A stretch of DNA of 7,222 nucleotides from Verrucomicrobiota bacterium (GTDB lineage Bacteria; Verrucomicrobiota; Verrucomicrobiia; Limisphaerales; UBA1096). The stretch spans positions 1-7,222 of the forward strand of contig DQOE01000377.1 of assembly GCA_015658765.1 (NCBI GenBank), in the 5' to 3' direction. Shown here piece by piece: positions 1 to 6,795 of this stretch. The position numbers and the translations under genes were made by a program. Under the pieces are notes generated by a model. That model did not search any database, had not been told where the DNA came from, and was given only the letters and a program-made list of their open reading frames with translations. Within the stretch, counting starts at the first letter, position 1; each line of letters begins with the position of its first letter.

Positions 1-463
1 GCACGTCGGGTGCCGGGCGGCGGACGCTCGAGGTGATGAGGCTCAGGCCGGTTTTGTCGTACACGGGCGACTTGTGTTCGGCGAGGACGATGAGCGTCGG
101 CCCGGCGGTGTTGAGGCGCGGGTCCATGCCGGAGGTGAGCTTGACGCCGCGCGTCAGCGTGAGCCGGATGTGCGCGTTGTCGGTCATGTTGTTCGCCTCG
201 AGGGTGCGCTTGATTTCCGTCGTGATGGCTTCCGCCGACGGAATCTCCGCGAAAGCCAGCGCGAGCGCCGAGCTGCGGAGCCGCTCGAGGTGCTTGGCCA
301 GGCGGAAGATTTTGCCGTCGTAAACGCGCAGTCCCTCCCACACGGCGTCGCCGCCCTGCACGGCGGAGTCGAATGGGCTGATGGCGGCCTCGTCGCGGTG
401 CAGCAACTTGCCGTTGATGTTGATGACCAAGTCGCGGTTTTTCTCGTTGAATTTTTGAAGCAT
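1..463 (-). CDS. Class IV aminotransferase, branched-chain/D-amino-acid aminotransferase-like (3' end cut by window edge)
   Basis: This is a PLP-dependent fold-type IV aminotransferase; the N-terminal 154 residues are visible. Sequence signs are the small N-terminal beta domain (VININGKLLHRDEAAISPFD, residues 13-32), the family signature SAVQGGDAVWEGLRVYDGKIF (residues 33-53, with the WEGLR core), then LAKHLERLRSSA and the strand HIRLTLTRG typical of this family. The catalytic lysine, normally near residue 155-160, lies just beyond the window, so activity cannot be verified. The family makes or degrades branched-chain amino acids, D-amino acids or 4-amino-4-deoxychorismate; the substrate cannot be assigned from this half. 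The start is ATG at 463, 9 nt after the stop of the upstream sulfotransferase-like gene, with no clear Shine-Dalgarno sequence, which suggests translational coupling. The two genes match the domain pair fused in plant BCAT-like proteins, so this may be that subfamily rather than housekeeping IlvE. Confidence 0.9.
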   Translation of the reverse strand, partial: MLQKFNEKNRDLVININGKLLHRDEAAISPFDSAVQGGDAVWEGLRVYDGKIFRLAKHLERLRSSALALAFAEIPSAEAITTEIKRTLEANNMTDNAHIRLTLTRGVKLTSGMDPRLNTAGPTLIVLAEHKSPVYDKTGLSLITSSVRRPAPDV

Positions 464-472
464 GATTTTTGA

Positions 473-1219
473 TTAAGCGGTGATGCGGTGCGGGTAAAGT
501 TGTTCGTAAATCTCATTGCATTGCTCGAGCACTTCGGAGAGCGCGTCGGGCACCGGTTCGTCCTTCGGCCTGTAAGCGCGCCAGCCGGTGCTGGTCTCGA
601 CTTCCGGATACCAGTGCCGCGCCCAGATGCCGTCCGACTCGCGGACGCCCTGCGGCCACTCGAGCATGGCATCGGTGAACGCAACGCCTAGCCGTTCGCA
701 CAAAGCGCCCAACATGCCGCGAGGATCGCGCAGCACGTCGGTCGAGTCGATCACCGGCGGCACGGTGCCGGTCAACTCGCGCACGTGGTTGAACAGCCCG
801 AGTTGCTGCGGCAGCGCGGTGTCGGCCAGCGTCGGGTTGGGGAGTTTCTTCATCAGCGACGTGAGCATCTCGCGCGGCTCGCGGATGAGGAAACAGTTCG
901 TCACTTGGCCAAGCCAGTCGCGGCCGATGCCCGGCAGCATGTGGTGGCACATTTGTTTTTGATAAAAGATCGAGTTTCCCCCCGGGATCGGGCCGGTGAG
1001 CCAAGCGGCGACTTTTTCCCAGTCAGCCTCGTAATGCTCGATGATCTCGTCGGCCATGGCGTGCGGCAGTCTGGTTTCGCGGAGGTAATGCGCGTAGAGC
1101 GGCTCGTCGACGACGAACGTGTCCGGCCGGTTGCCCCACGCGCGCATGAGCGCGGTGGAGATGTTGCGCGGCCCGCACCACATAGCCAATCGCAGCGGCG
1201 TTGAATCGGAATCACCCAT
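473..1219 (-). CDS. P-loop sulfotransferase-like protein paired with an aminotransferase
   Basis: A 248-residue protein from the ATG at 1219. Residues 9-25 read LRLAMWCGPRNISTALM, a P-loop-like strand-loop-helix of the kind that binds the 5'-phosphosulfate of PAPS in sulfotransferases. A second motif, FLIREPREMLTSLMKK in mid-protein, resembles the 3'-phosphate-binding segment. No signal peptide or membrane segment is seen, so it should be cytosolic. The reaction is unknown; related sequences are usually labelled sulfotransferase family without proof of sulfate transfer. A GTG at 1246 would add nine residues (SPVPSPRF...), but that extension looks non-conserved and runs through an inverted repeat, so I prefer the ATG. 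It lies 63 nt downstream of the DJ-1 gene and 9 nt upstream of the aminotransferase. In plants a homologous domain is fused to the N-terminus of a class IV aminotransferase (from memory), which supports a joint role. Confidence 0.78.
   Translation of the reverse strand: MGDSDSTPLRLAMWCGPRNISTALMRAWGNRPDTFVVDEPLYAHYLRETRLPHAMADEIIEHYEADWEKVAAWLTGPIPGGNSIFYQKQMCHHMLPGIGRDWLGQVTNCFLIREPREMLTSLMKKLPNPTLADTALPQQLGLFNHVRELTGTVPPVIDSTDVLRDPRGMLGALCERLGVAFTDAMLEWPQGVRESDGIWARHWYPEVETSTGWRAYRPKDEPVPDALSEVLEQCNEIYEQLYPHRITA
904..913. repeat. CTTGGCCAAG palindrome copy inside the sulfotransferase-like gene
   Basis: A perfect 10-bp palindrome lying in coding sequence, where it encodes part of DWLGQV on the minus strand. 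It is one of six copies of this 10-mer in the window (others at 1881, 3761, 5693, 6703, 6723). This copy may be a chance coding match. Confidence 0.5.
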
Positions 1220-1241
1220 AAAGCGGGGAGAAGGTACGGGA

Positions 1242-1258
1242 GACACCGGCCCGGTGTC
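1242..1258. repeat. Short perfect inverted repeat between the DJ-1 and sulfotransferase-like genes
   Basis: GACACCGG and CCGGTGTC form 8-bp arms around a single C. On the plus strand it is followed after five bases by a run of six T (1264-1269), so it resembles a factor-independent terminator pointing rightwards, although no plus-strand gene lies upstream. On the minus strand it falls in the 63-nt gap between two co-directional genes and could be an RNA hairpin just upstream of the ATG at 1219. Its function is uncertain. Confidence 0.4.
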
Positions 1259-1282
1259 AGCCGTTTTTTGCAGGCCAAGCGG

Positions 1283-1861
1283 TCAGTTGGCGTCGCGGGC
1301 GGCGTCGAGGAGCTTCATCCACGCGCCCATGTAGTGGCCGTGATCCCAGAACGTGCGGCCACTGACGAGGTTGCCGTCGATCACGCACGGTTCATCGACA
1401 AACGTGCCGCCGCACACCTCGAGGTCGAATTTGGCCTTGGGCACCGTGGCCATGCGGCGCCCTTTCACACAGTCGGCGCGTGCGGGAATTTCCACGCCGT
1501 GGCACACGCTGGCGATGGGGGCGTTCTTTTCAAAAAAGTAGCGCGTGATGCGCAGCAAATCGTCGTCCTCGCGAATGTACTCCGGCGCGCGGCCGCCGCT
1601 GAAAAAAATACCAAGATACTCCTCCGGCTTGACGTCCTTGAACGCGATCGCCGCCGGCATCGTGTAGCCTTCCCATTCCTTGGTGATCGTCCAGCCCGGT
1701 TTGTTTTGGTGCATCACCATTTGATACTCGCGCTTTTCCGGTGCTGCGAGTACCGGCTCGTAGCCACCCTCGATCAGGCGGAAGTACGGATACATCGTGT
1801 CCACCGTCTCGGCGGCATCCCCGAAAATTATCAGGACTTTAGGCTTGGATTCGTCACTCAT
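1283..1861 (-). CDS. DJ-1/PfpI family protein (class I glutamine amidotransferase-like fold)
   Basis: A 192-residue single-domain DJ-1/PfpI superfamily protein. The N-terminal strand KVLIIFGD (residues 8-15) is followed by AAETVD, with Glu18 at the position of the conserved acid that contacts the nucleophile. FFSGGRAPEYI (residues 86-96) is the GG loop. ASVCHGVEIPA (residues 117-127) is the nucleophile elbow, with Cys120 followed by His121. Length is normal for the family. Members include intracellular proteases, chaperones, glyoxalase III-type enzymes and proposed deglycases; which applies here cannot be told. The start is the ATG at 1861: an upstream in-frame codon at 1906 would force translation through the CTTGGCCAAG repeat and yields an unconserved leader. 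No Shine-Dalgarno sequence is evident. It is the first of three minus-strand genes and is divergent from nrdB. Confidence 0.9.
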   Translation of the reverse strand: MSDESKPKVLIIFGDAAETVDTMYPYFRLIEGGYEPVLAAPEKREYQMVMHQNKPGWTITKEWEGYTMPAAIAFKDVKPEEYLGIFFSGGRAPEYIREDDDLLRITRYFFEKNAPIASVCHGVEIPARADCVKGRRMATVPKAKFDLEVCGGTFVDEPCVIDGNLVSGRTFWDHGHYMGAWMKLLDAARDAN

Positions 1862-1880
1862 GGTCGGGCGCGAGTTAACA

Positions 1881-1892
1881 CTTGGCCAAGCG
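1881..1892. repeat. CTTGGCCAAGCG palindrome copy, upstream of the DJ-1 gene
   Basis: The perfect 10-bp palindrome CTTGGCCAAG is followed by CG, giving 12 of the 14 bases of the full form CGCTTGGCCAAGCG found at 3759 and 6701. It sits 20 bp upstream of the DJ-1 start codon, so it lies in that gene's leader or promoter. Confidence 0.65.
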
Positions 1893-1909
1893 CATTTCCA
1901 AGCCAATTG

Positions 1910-1965
1910 CTCACGCGAAGACGCGGAGGAAAAAGCTGGAAATTAATTTCGCACCTTCGCGTGAG
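1910..1965. repeat. Interrupted inverted repeat, small REP/MITE-like element
   Basis: CTCACGCGAAG (1910-1920) and CTTCGCGTGAG (1955-1965) are perfect 11-bp inverted arms around a 34-nt spacer. A weaker outer pair, AGCCA (1901-1905) with TGGCT (1976-1980), extends the symmetry. Arm sequences of the type TCACGCGAAGACGCG resemble dispersed repeats (TCACGCAAAGACGC-like) that recur in intergenic DNA of many bacterial genomes. It contains no gene and would fold as a long hairpin if transcribed. It is bracketed by GGCCAAGCG motifs at 1881-1892 and 1982-1991. Confidence 0.6.
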
Positions 1966-2164
1966 TTCATTTTCATGGCTGGGCCAAGCGGGGTTGAATT
2001 ATCGCTCACTCCGGGAGGTTAAACGGGTTGGGGAGCCTGGTTTGAAACCGATTGGAGGGAAAATATTTGGTGGGTAAAAGGGGGCTGAATTGCGGTGAAT
2101 ATGGTGTGTATGGAGGGTTCAACAAGAAAGTCGTGAAAAAAGCCTCTCATAAGCTGAAAATCCT

Positions 2165-2193
2165 TTGACGAGGTGGCCGCAGGAGGCTACAAA
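2165..2193 (+). promoter_or_regulatory. Candidate sigma70-type promoter of nrdBA
   Basis: TTGACG at 2165-2170 (5 of 6 to the -35 consensus) and TACAAA at 2188-2193 (4 of 6 to the -10) are separated by exactly 17 bp. The start point would be near 2200, leaving a leader of about 130 nt before the nrdB ATG. The -10 is covered by the first NrdR-box-like site, as expected for a repressed nrd promoter. This is a prediction by eye. Confidence 0.5.
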
Positions 2194-2199
2194 TTGTGT
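2184..2199 (+). promoter_or_regulatory. Candidate NrdR box 1
   Basis: The 16-mer AGGCTACAAATTGTGT matches the NrdR-box consensus acaCwAtATaTwGtgt at 12 of 16 positions, including the outer core CTA...TTG. NrdR is the Zn-ribbon/ATP-cone repressor of ribonucleotide reductase genes and usually binds two boxes 31-32 bp apart. The second site starts 32 bp downstream. This box overlaps the -10 element. Confidence 0.5.
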
Positions 2200-2215
2200 T
2201 CCTTTTTTGGTGCAA

Positions 2216-2231
2216 CTACAAAATGTAGTGT
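2216..2231 (+). promoter_or_regulatory. Candidate NrdR box 2
   Basis: The 16-mer CTACAAAATGTAGTGT matches acaCwAtATaTwGtgt at 12 of 16 positions, and its core CAAAATGTAG fits CwAnATnTwG fully. It starts 32 bp after box 1 (16-bp linker), which puts both on the same DNA face. The sequence is also a 15-bp near-palindrome in its own right (ACTACA-AAA-TGTAGT, 2215-2229). Confidence 0.5.
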
Positions 2232-2332
2232 TTTTTAAGGGTTTTACACTGAAAACACTATTGGGGTGGTTGTGGCGTCTTTTGACTGAAACAGGATTTT
2301 AAACTGAGTAATAACGGATTTTTTAAAGGTAA

Positions 2333-3415
<1,083 letters not shown>

Positions 3416-3451
3416 TTTTAAGCAGCAACCCAAACCAAACAGCACCCGGAC

Positions 3452-6400
3452 ATGGCAATCAGCAAAATTACATTCGAGGAGGATGAAGCGATCAAGCGCA
3501 TGGCGTCCGCGCAGGAAGCGCCATCCCGTTTCAAGTGGGACGAGTCTCTCAATGGAGACGGTTCGACGGATGCCGATCTCCGGCTTCGCTCGAACGACGG
3601 TGAGCGTGATATTGTGCTGGGTGACATCGCCAACACGGTCGGCAACGCCTTGGCCAACTTGATGATGTCCAAGGGTGAGAAGGATGTTTTCACCAGTGAA
3701 AACAGGGATTTTGTGGCCAAGGTGGCCCGCACGGTCGGCGAGCGGTTCCAGGGAAATGCGCTTGGCCAAGCGGAGGACGCAAGGCTGTCCGAGACGGATT
3801 TGCACCGCGGCATCGAGCGGGTGTTGATCGAGAACAACGCGCACGACGTGGCCCGCAGCCTGGTGATTGACACGGCCCGCAACGTGGCCCAGTCGGACGA
3901 AAAAATCAGCGTCCGGTTGATCCGCCGCAACAACCAAGTTGTCAGTTGGAATGAAAACAAAATTGAGATCGCGATTCGCAAGGCGTTCCTTTCGCAGCAG
4001 AAAGACAGCGCGCCGGCGGTGTTGGTTGCCCAGTCGGTGACGGAGCGGGTGAGGGATGCCGGCCAGGCGTTCATACATATCGAGGAGGTTCAGGACGTTG
4101 TCCAGGAGGAGTTGATGAAGGCCGGTCACTACAAGGTGGCCGAGGCTTATATTTTATATCGTTCGCAGCGTTCGCTGCAGCGCGCCGATGAACTCGTTAC
4201 GAGCGAAAGCGAAGCGGGGCCGGCAGACGCCACGCAGCAGGAGTTGCTGCTCATCACGCAGCCCGATGGCAGCTCTCTATTTTGGAAGGGGGAGGATCTG
4301 CTCGAGCGCATCAAGTACGCGAGCATCGACCTCGACCTTTGCCTGAACGAAGAGCAGATCGAGGTCGAGTTGCGCCGTTCACTTTTTAGCGAGATGTCTG
4401 CGGCGGAATTGCAGACAACAATCCTCCTGAACGCCAAGGCGCTGATGGAGCGTGACGCTGACTTTGCGAGGTTCGCCGGCCGGTTGCTCTGCACTTATAT
4501 TTACGAGGAGGTGCTCGATTGGGACATCCTCCGCGACGGTGTCGGCGCGTTGAAGGAGGCGCACGCCCGGTATCTGCCGGAGTACCTGCGGCACGGCGTG
4601 GAGATCAAGCGCCTCAGTCCCGACTTGCTGCAGTACGACACAGGGAAACTCGGCGCGGCGCTCGATCCCTCCGCCGACTTGGAGTTTGATTATCTCGGCA
4701 TCCAGACGCTTTACGATCGTTACCTGATTGTCGATCGCACCAACACCGGCGACGAGGAGCGCCGCATCGAGACACCGCAACTGTTTTGGATGCGCGTCGC
4801 CATGGGCCTGTTTCACAACGAGGTCGACAAGAAGGAGGAACGGGTTGTTTCGCTGTATAACCTTTATAAAAACCGGCGATTCTGCTCGTCCACCCCGACG
4901 CTGTTCAACTCCGGCACGCTGCACTCGCAGTTGTCTTCCTGCTACCTGTACTGGGTGGATGACTCGATCGAGGGTATCATGGAGCGCGGCATCACCGAGA
5001 ACGCCTACCTCTCCAAGTGGGCCGGTGGCCTGGGCGGCAGTTGGACGTCGGTTCGCGGAATGGGCGGCCACATCCGGGGCACCAACGGCAGGAGCCAGGG
5101 CGTTATTCCATTCCTGAAATTGCACAACGACTTGTTGGTGGCGGTCAATCAGGGCGGCAAGCGGCGGGGCAGTGGTTGTGCTTATCTCGAGACATGGCAC
5201 AACGACATCGGCGAGTTTCTCGAGCTGCGCAAAAACACCGGCGACGACCGCCGCCGCACGCACGACATGAACACAGCCAACTGGGTTCCCGACCTGTTCA
5301 TGAAGCGGATGGAAGCCCGCGAGGACTGGACGCTGTTTTGCTCCAGCGACGCGCCGGATTTGCACGAGACTTACGGCAGGGATTTCGAGGAACGCTACAT
5401 CGCATACGAGGCCAAGGCCGAGCGCGGCGAAATGAGCGGCGAGAAGATTCCCGCCATCGATTTGTGGAAGCGCATGCTGCAGATGATCTTCGAGACGGGC
5501 CATCCGTGGATCACGTTCAAGGACGCCTGCAACATCCGCAGCCCGCAGGATCACGCTGGGGTCATCCACAGTTCCAACCTCTGCACCGAGATCACGCTCA
5601 ACACCGGCAGCGACGAGACGGCTGTCTGCAACCTGGGCTCGGTCGTGCTCGACAATCATCTCACCGAGAGCGGCGAACTCGACTTGGCCAAGCTGAGGGA
5701 AACAATTCGCATCGCCGTGCGCGCGCTGGACAACGTCATCGACATCAACTTTTACCCGACGCAACCGGCCCGGAACGCGAACCTGCGCCACCGGCCGATT
5801 GGCCTCGGCGTGATGGGGTTGCAAAATGCGCTTTACCAAAAAGGCGTGCCGTTTGTCTCCGAGGCGGCGGTGGAGTTCAGCGACGAGTTCATGGAGGCGA
5901 TCGCCTATTTCGCCTACGAGGCGTCGAGCGACTTGGCCAGGGAAAAGGGGTGTTACGAGACTTACGAAGGCTCCAAGTGGGATCGCGGTCTGCTGCCGCC
6001 GGACACGGTCGATCTGCTCGAGCAGGAGCGCGGCCAAGCGGTGGATGTGCCGCGCGGCGGCAGGATGGACTGGGAACCCATCCGTCAAAAAATCGCCAGC
6101 CAGGGCATGCGAAACAGCAACGTGCTGGCCATCGCGCCGACGGCGACCATCTCCAATATCATGGGTACCTCACCGTGCATCGAGCCGCTCTACAAGAATC
6201 TTTATGTGAAGAGCAACTTGTCCGGCGACTTCATTGTGCTGAATCGCCACTTGGTCAACGCCCTCAAGGGCAGGGGACTTTGGAACGAGGACGTGATGAA
6301 CAAGCTAAAGTATCTCGACGGTGACTTGCACGACATCGCCGAAGTGCCGAACGAGCTGAAGCAGCTTTACGCCACGGCGTTTGACGTCGACCCGATGCTG

Positions 6401-6697
6401 ATGATCGCTGCCGCTGCCCGCCGGCAAAAGTGGATCGATCAGTCGCAGTCGGTAAACCTGTTCCTAGCCAAGCCGGACATGAAGCGGCTCTCGCACATGT
6501 ACCGCGCCGCCTGGCGCAGCGGCCTAAAGACGACTTACTACCTGCGGACGCTGGGCGCCTCGAACATCGAGAAAGCCACCATCGCCGTGAAAAAGCAGGG
6601 CGTCGAGTTGCCGGAGAAAGAGCACACCGCCGAGGAGCGCTTGGCCTGCTCGATCGAGGCCATGCAAAACGGCGAAGAGTGCGAAGCGTGCCAGTGA
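3452..6697 (+). CDS. nrdA: Ribonucleoside-diphosphate reductase large (alpha) subunit, three ATP-cone-like regions
   Basis: This 1081-residue catalytic subunit reduces ribonucleoside diphosphates to deoxy forms. Residues 43-145 look like a degenerate ATP-cone, 152-242 a canonical one (RLIRRNNQVVSWNENKIEIA, then HYKVAEAYILYR), and 265-355 a third, degenerate cone running into the N-terminal alpha domain. The barrel follows from about 400 to 1045. Active-site residues are present: Cys497 (SSCYL) and Cys726 (AVCNLG) as the reducing pair, Cys711 as thiyl-radical site in NLCTE with Asn709 and Glu713, and the radical-path pair Tyr1029-Tyr1030 (TTYYLR). The tail ECEACQ supplies the shuttle Cys1077 and Cys1080. 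Length, three cones and the CEACQ end match the roughly 1044-residue chlamydial NrdA. The ATG at 3452 lies 36 nt after nrdB, without a clear Shine-Dalgarno sequence; co-transcription is likely. Confidence 0.97.
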   Translation: MAISKITFEEDEAIKRMASAQEAPSRFKWDESLNGDGSTDADLRLRSNDGERDIVLGDIANTVGNALANLMMSKGEKDVFTSENRDFVAKVARTVGERFQGNALGQAEDARLSETDLHRGIERVLIENNAHDVARSLVIDTARNVAQSDEKISVRLIRRNNQVVSWNENKIEIAIRKAFLSQQKDSAPAVLVAQSVTERVRDAGQAFIHIEEVQDVVQEELMKAGHYKVAEAYILYRSQRSLQRADELVTSESEAGPADATQQELLLITQPDGSSLFWKGEDLLERIKYASIDLDLCLNEEQIEVELRRSLFSEMSAAELQTTILLNAKALMERDADFARFAGRLLCTYIYEEVLDWDILRDGVGALKEAHARYLPEYLRHGVEIKRLSPDLLQYDTGKLGAALDPSADLEFDYLGIQTLYDRYLIVDRTNTGDEERRIETPQLFWMRVAMGLFHNEVDKKEERVVSLYNLYKNRRFCSSTPTLFNSGTLHSQLSSCYLYWVDDSIEGIMERGITENAYLSKWAGGLGGSWTSVRGMGGHIRGTNGRSQGVIPFLKLHNDLLVAVNQGGKRRGSGCAYLETWHNDIGEFLELRKNTGDDRRRTHDMNTANWVPDLFMKRMEAREDWTLFCSSDAPDLHETYGRDFEERYIAYEAKAERGEMSGEKIPAIDLWKRMLQMIFETGHPWITFKDACNIRSPQDHAGVIHSSNLCTEITLNTGSDETAVCNLGSVVLDNHLTESGELDLAKLRETIRIAVRALDNVIDINFYPTQPARNANLRHRPIGLGVMGLQNALYQKGVPFVSEAAVEFSDEFMEAIAYFAYEASSDLAREKGCYETYEGSKWDRGLLPPDTVDLLEQERGQAVDVPRGGRMDWEPIRQKIASQGMRNSNVLAIAPTATISNIMGTSPCIEPLYKNLYVKSNLSGDFIVLNRHLVNALKGRGLWNEDVMNKLKYLDGDLHDIAEVPNELKQLYATAFDVDPMLMIAAAARRQKWIDQSQSVNLFLAKPDMKRLSHMYRAAWRSGLKTTYYLRTLGASNIEKATIAVKKQGVELPEKEHTAEERLACSIEAMQNGEECEACQ
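3759..3772. repeat. Full 14-bp palindrome CGCTTGGCCAAGCG inside nrdA
   Basis: A perfect 14-bp palindrome, identical to the intergenic copy at 6701-6714. It is translated as part of NALGQAED (about residues 102-109) within the degenerate first ATP-cone, so it is tolerated in a weakly constrained part of the protein. Confidence 0.65.
5693..5702. repeat. CTTGGCCAAG palindrome copy inside nrdA
   Basis: A perfect 10-bp palindrome encoding part of DLAKL. Its reading frame differs from that of the copy at 3761 (LGQ), so the shared sequence is at DNA level. It may still be chance. Confidence 0.45.
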
Positions 6698-6700
6698 CTG

Positions 6701-6733
6701 CGCTTGGCCAAGCGGAGAATCGCTTGGCCAAGT
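6701..6733 (+). other. Strong hairpin after nrdA built from two palindrome copies
   Basis: CGCTTGGCCAAGCG (6701-6714) and CGCTTGGCCAAG (6721-6732) are two palindrome copies 20 bp apart. Together, 6703-6714 pairs perfectly with 6721-6732 to give a 12-bp GC-rich stem with a six-base loop GAGAAT, extendable by one G-U pair. It begins 3 nt after the nrdA stop. No T-tract follows, so it is not a textbook terminator; it could protect the 3' end of the nrdBA mRNA or act with the T-tract element at 6780. The palindromes could instead be a DNA-level signal. Confidence 0.6.
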
Positions 6734-6758
6734 TCTGAACTCGACTTGGGTGGTTGGC

Positions 6759-6785
6759 TTGGGCAAATTGCCGCCCGGCTTTTTT
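6759..6785 (+). terminator. Weak factor-independent terminator candidate after nrdBA
   Basis: GGGC (6761-6764) can pair with GCCC (6773-6776), with two possible flanking G-U pairs, followed by GGC and six T (6780-6785). The stem is short and an alternative fold GGCAA-A-TTGCC competes. It is the only T-tract between nrdA and the next gene. Confidence 0.35.
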
Positions 6786-6790
6786 ATAAA
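6785..6790 (+). promoter_or_regulatory. Possible -10 element for a leaderless transcript
   Basis: TATAAA (5 of 6 to TATAAT) ends 5 nt before the ATG at 6796, so transcription could start at or next to the A of the start codon. No convincing -35 is seen, and the T-run overlaps the terminator candidate, so AT-rich chance is possible. There is no Shine-Dalgarno sequence before this ATG. Confidence 0.2.
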
Positions 6791-6795
6791 TCATC

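Larger units (their letters stand above)
1862..2332. other. Divergent intergenic region between the DJ-1 gene and nrdB
   Basis: These 471 nt contain no credible coding sequence; the longest plus-strand frame here is antisense run-on from the DJ-1 gene. From left to right they hold a CTTGGCCAAG palindrome (1881-1892), an 11-bp inverted repeat (1910-1920 with 1955-1965), a GGCCAAGCGG motif (1982-1991), about 170 nt in which I see nothing definite, then the nrdB promoter and NrdR-box candidates (2165-2231) and an AT-rich leader to the nrdB ATG. The DJ-1 promoter must also be here on the minus strand, but I could not pick it out. Confidence 0.8.

Noticed and set aside
1220..1246. GTG start at 1246 for the sulfotransferase-like gene
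   Set aside because: The added residues are low-complexity and overlap an inverted repeat, while the ATG at 1219 sits a short, normal distance before the P-loop-like motif. Not excluded.
1242..1269. Rightward factor-independent terminator
   Set aside because: There is a stem and a T-run, but they are separated by five bases and no plus-strand gene precedes them; kept only as an inverted repeat.
1862..1906. Longer DJ-1 protein starting at 1906
   Set aside because: The extra N-terminal residues are encoded by the CTTGGCCAAG repeat and surrounding intergenic sequence; the family normally starts just before the first beta strand.
1268..2077. Plus-strand 269-codon frame opposite the DJ-1 gene
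   Set aside because: Antisense to a clear DJ-1/PfpI domain with an intact nucleophile motif; the extension to 2077 runs through the intergenic repeats.
2282..2314. Second nrdB promoter with TTGACT at 2282
   Set aside because: No -10 match lies at 16-18 bp; the nearest TAATAA is 21 bp away. The promoter at 2165-2193 is better spaced.
4379..6088. Long minus-strand open frame (569 codons) opposite nrdA
   Set aside because: It is antisense to conserved nrdA sequence, has low-complexity His/Arg/Val-rich composition and no recognisable motif; it is a codon-bias shadow in GC-rich DNA.
5017..6324. Plus-strand 435-codon frame overlapping nrdA
   Set aside because: Out of frame with the catalytic NrdA domain, with Arg/Gln-rich composition typical of a shadow frame.
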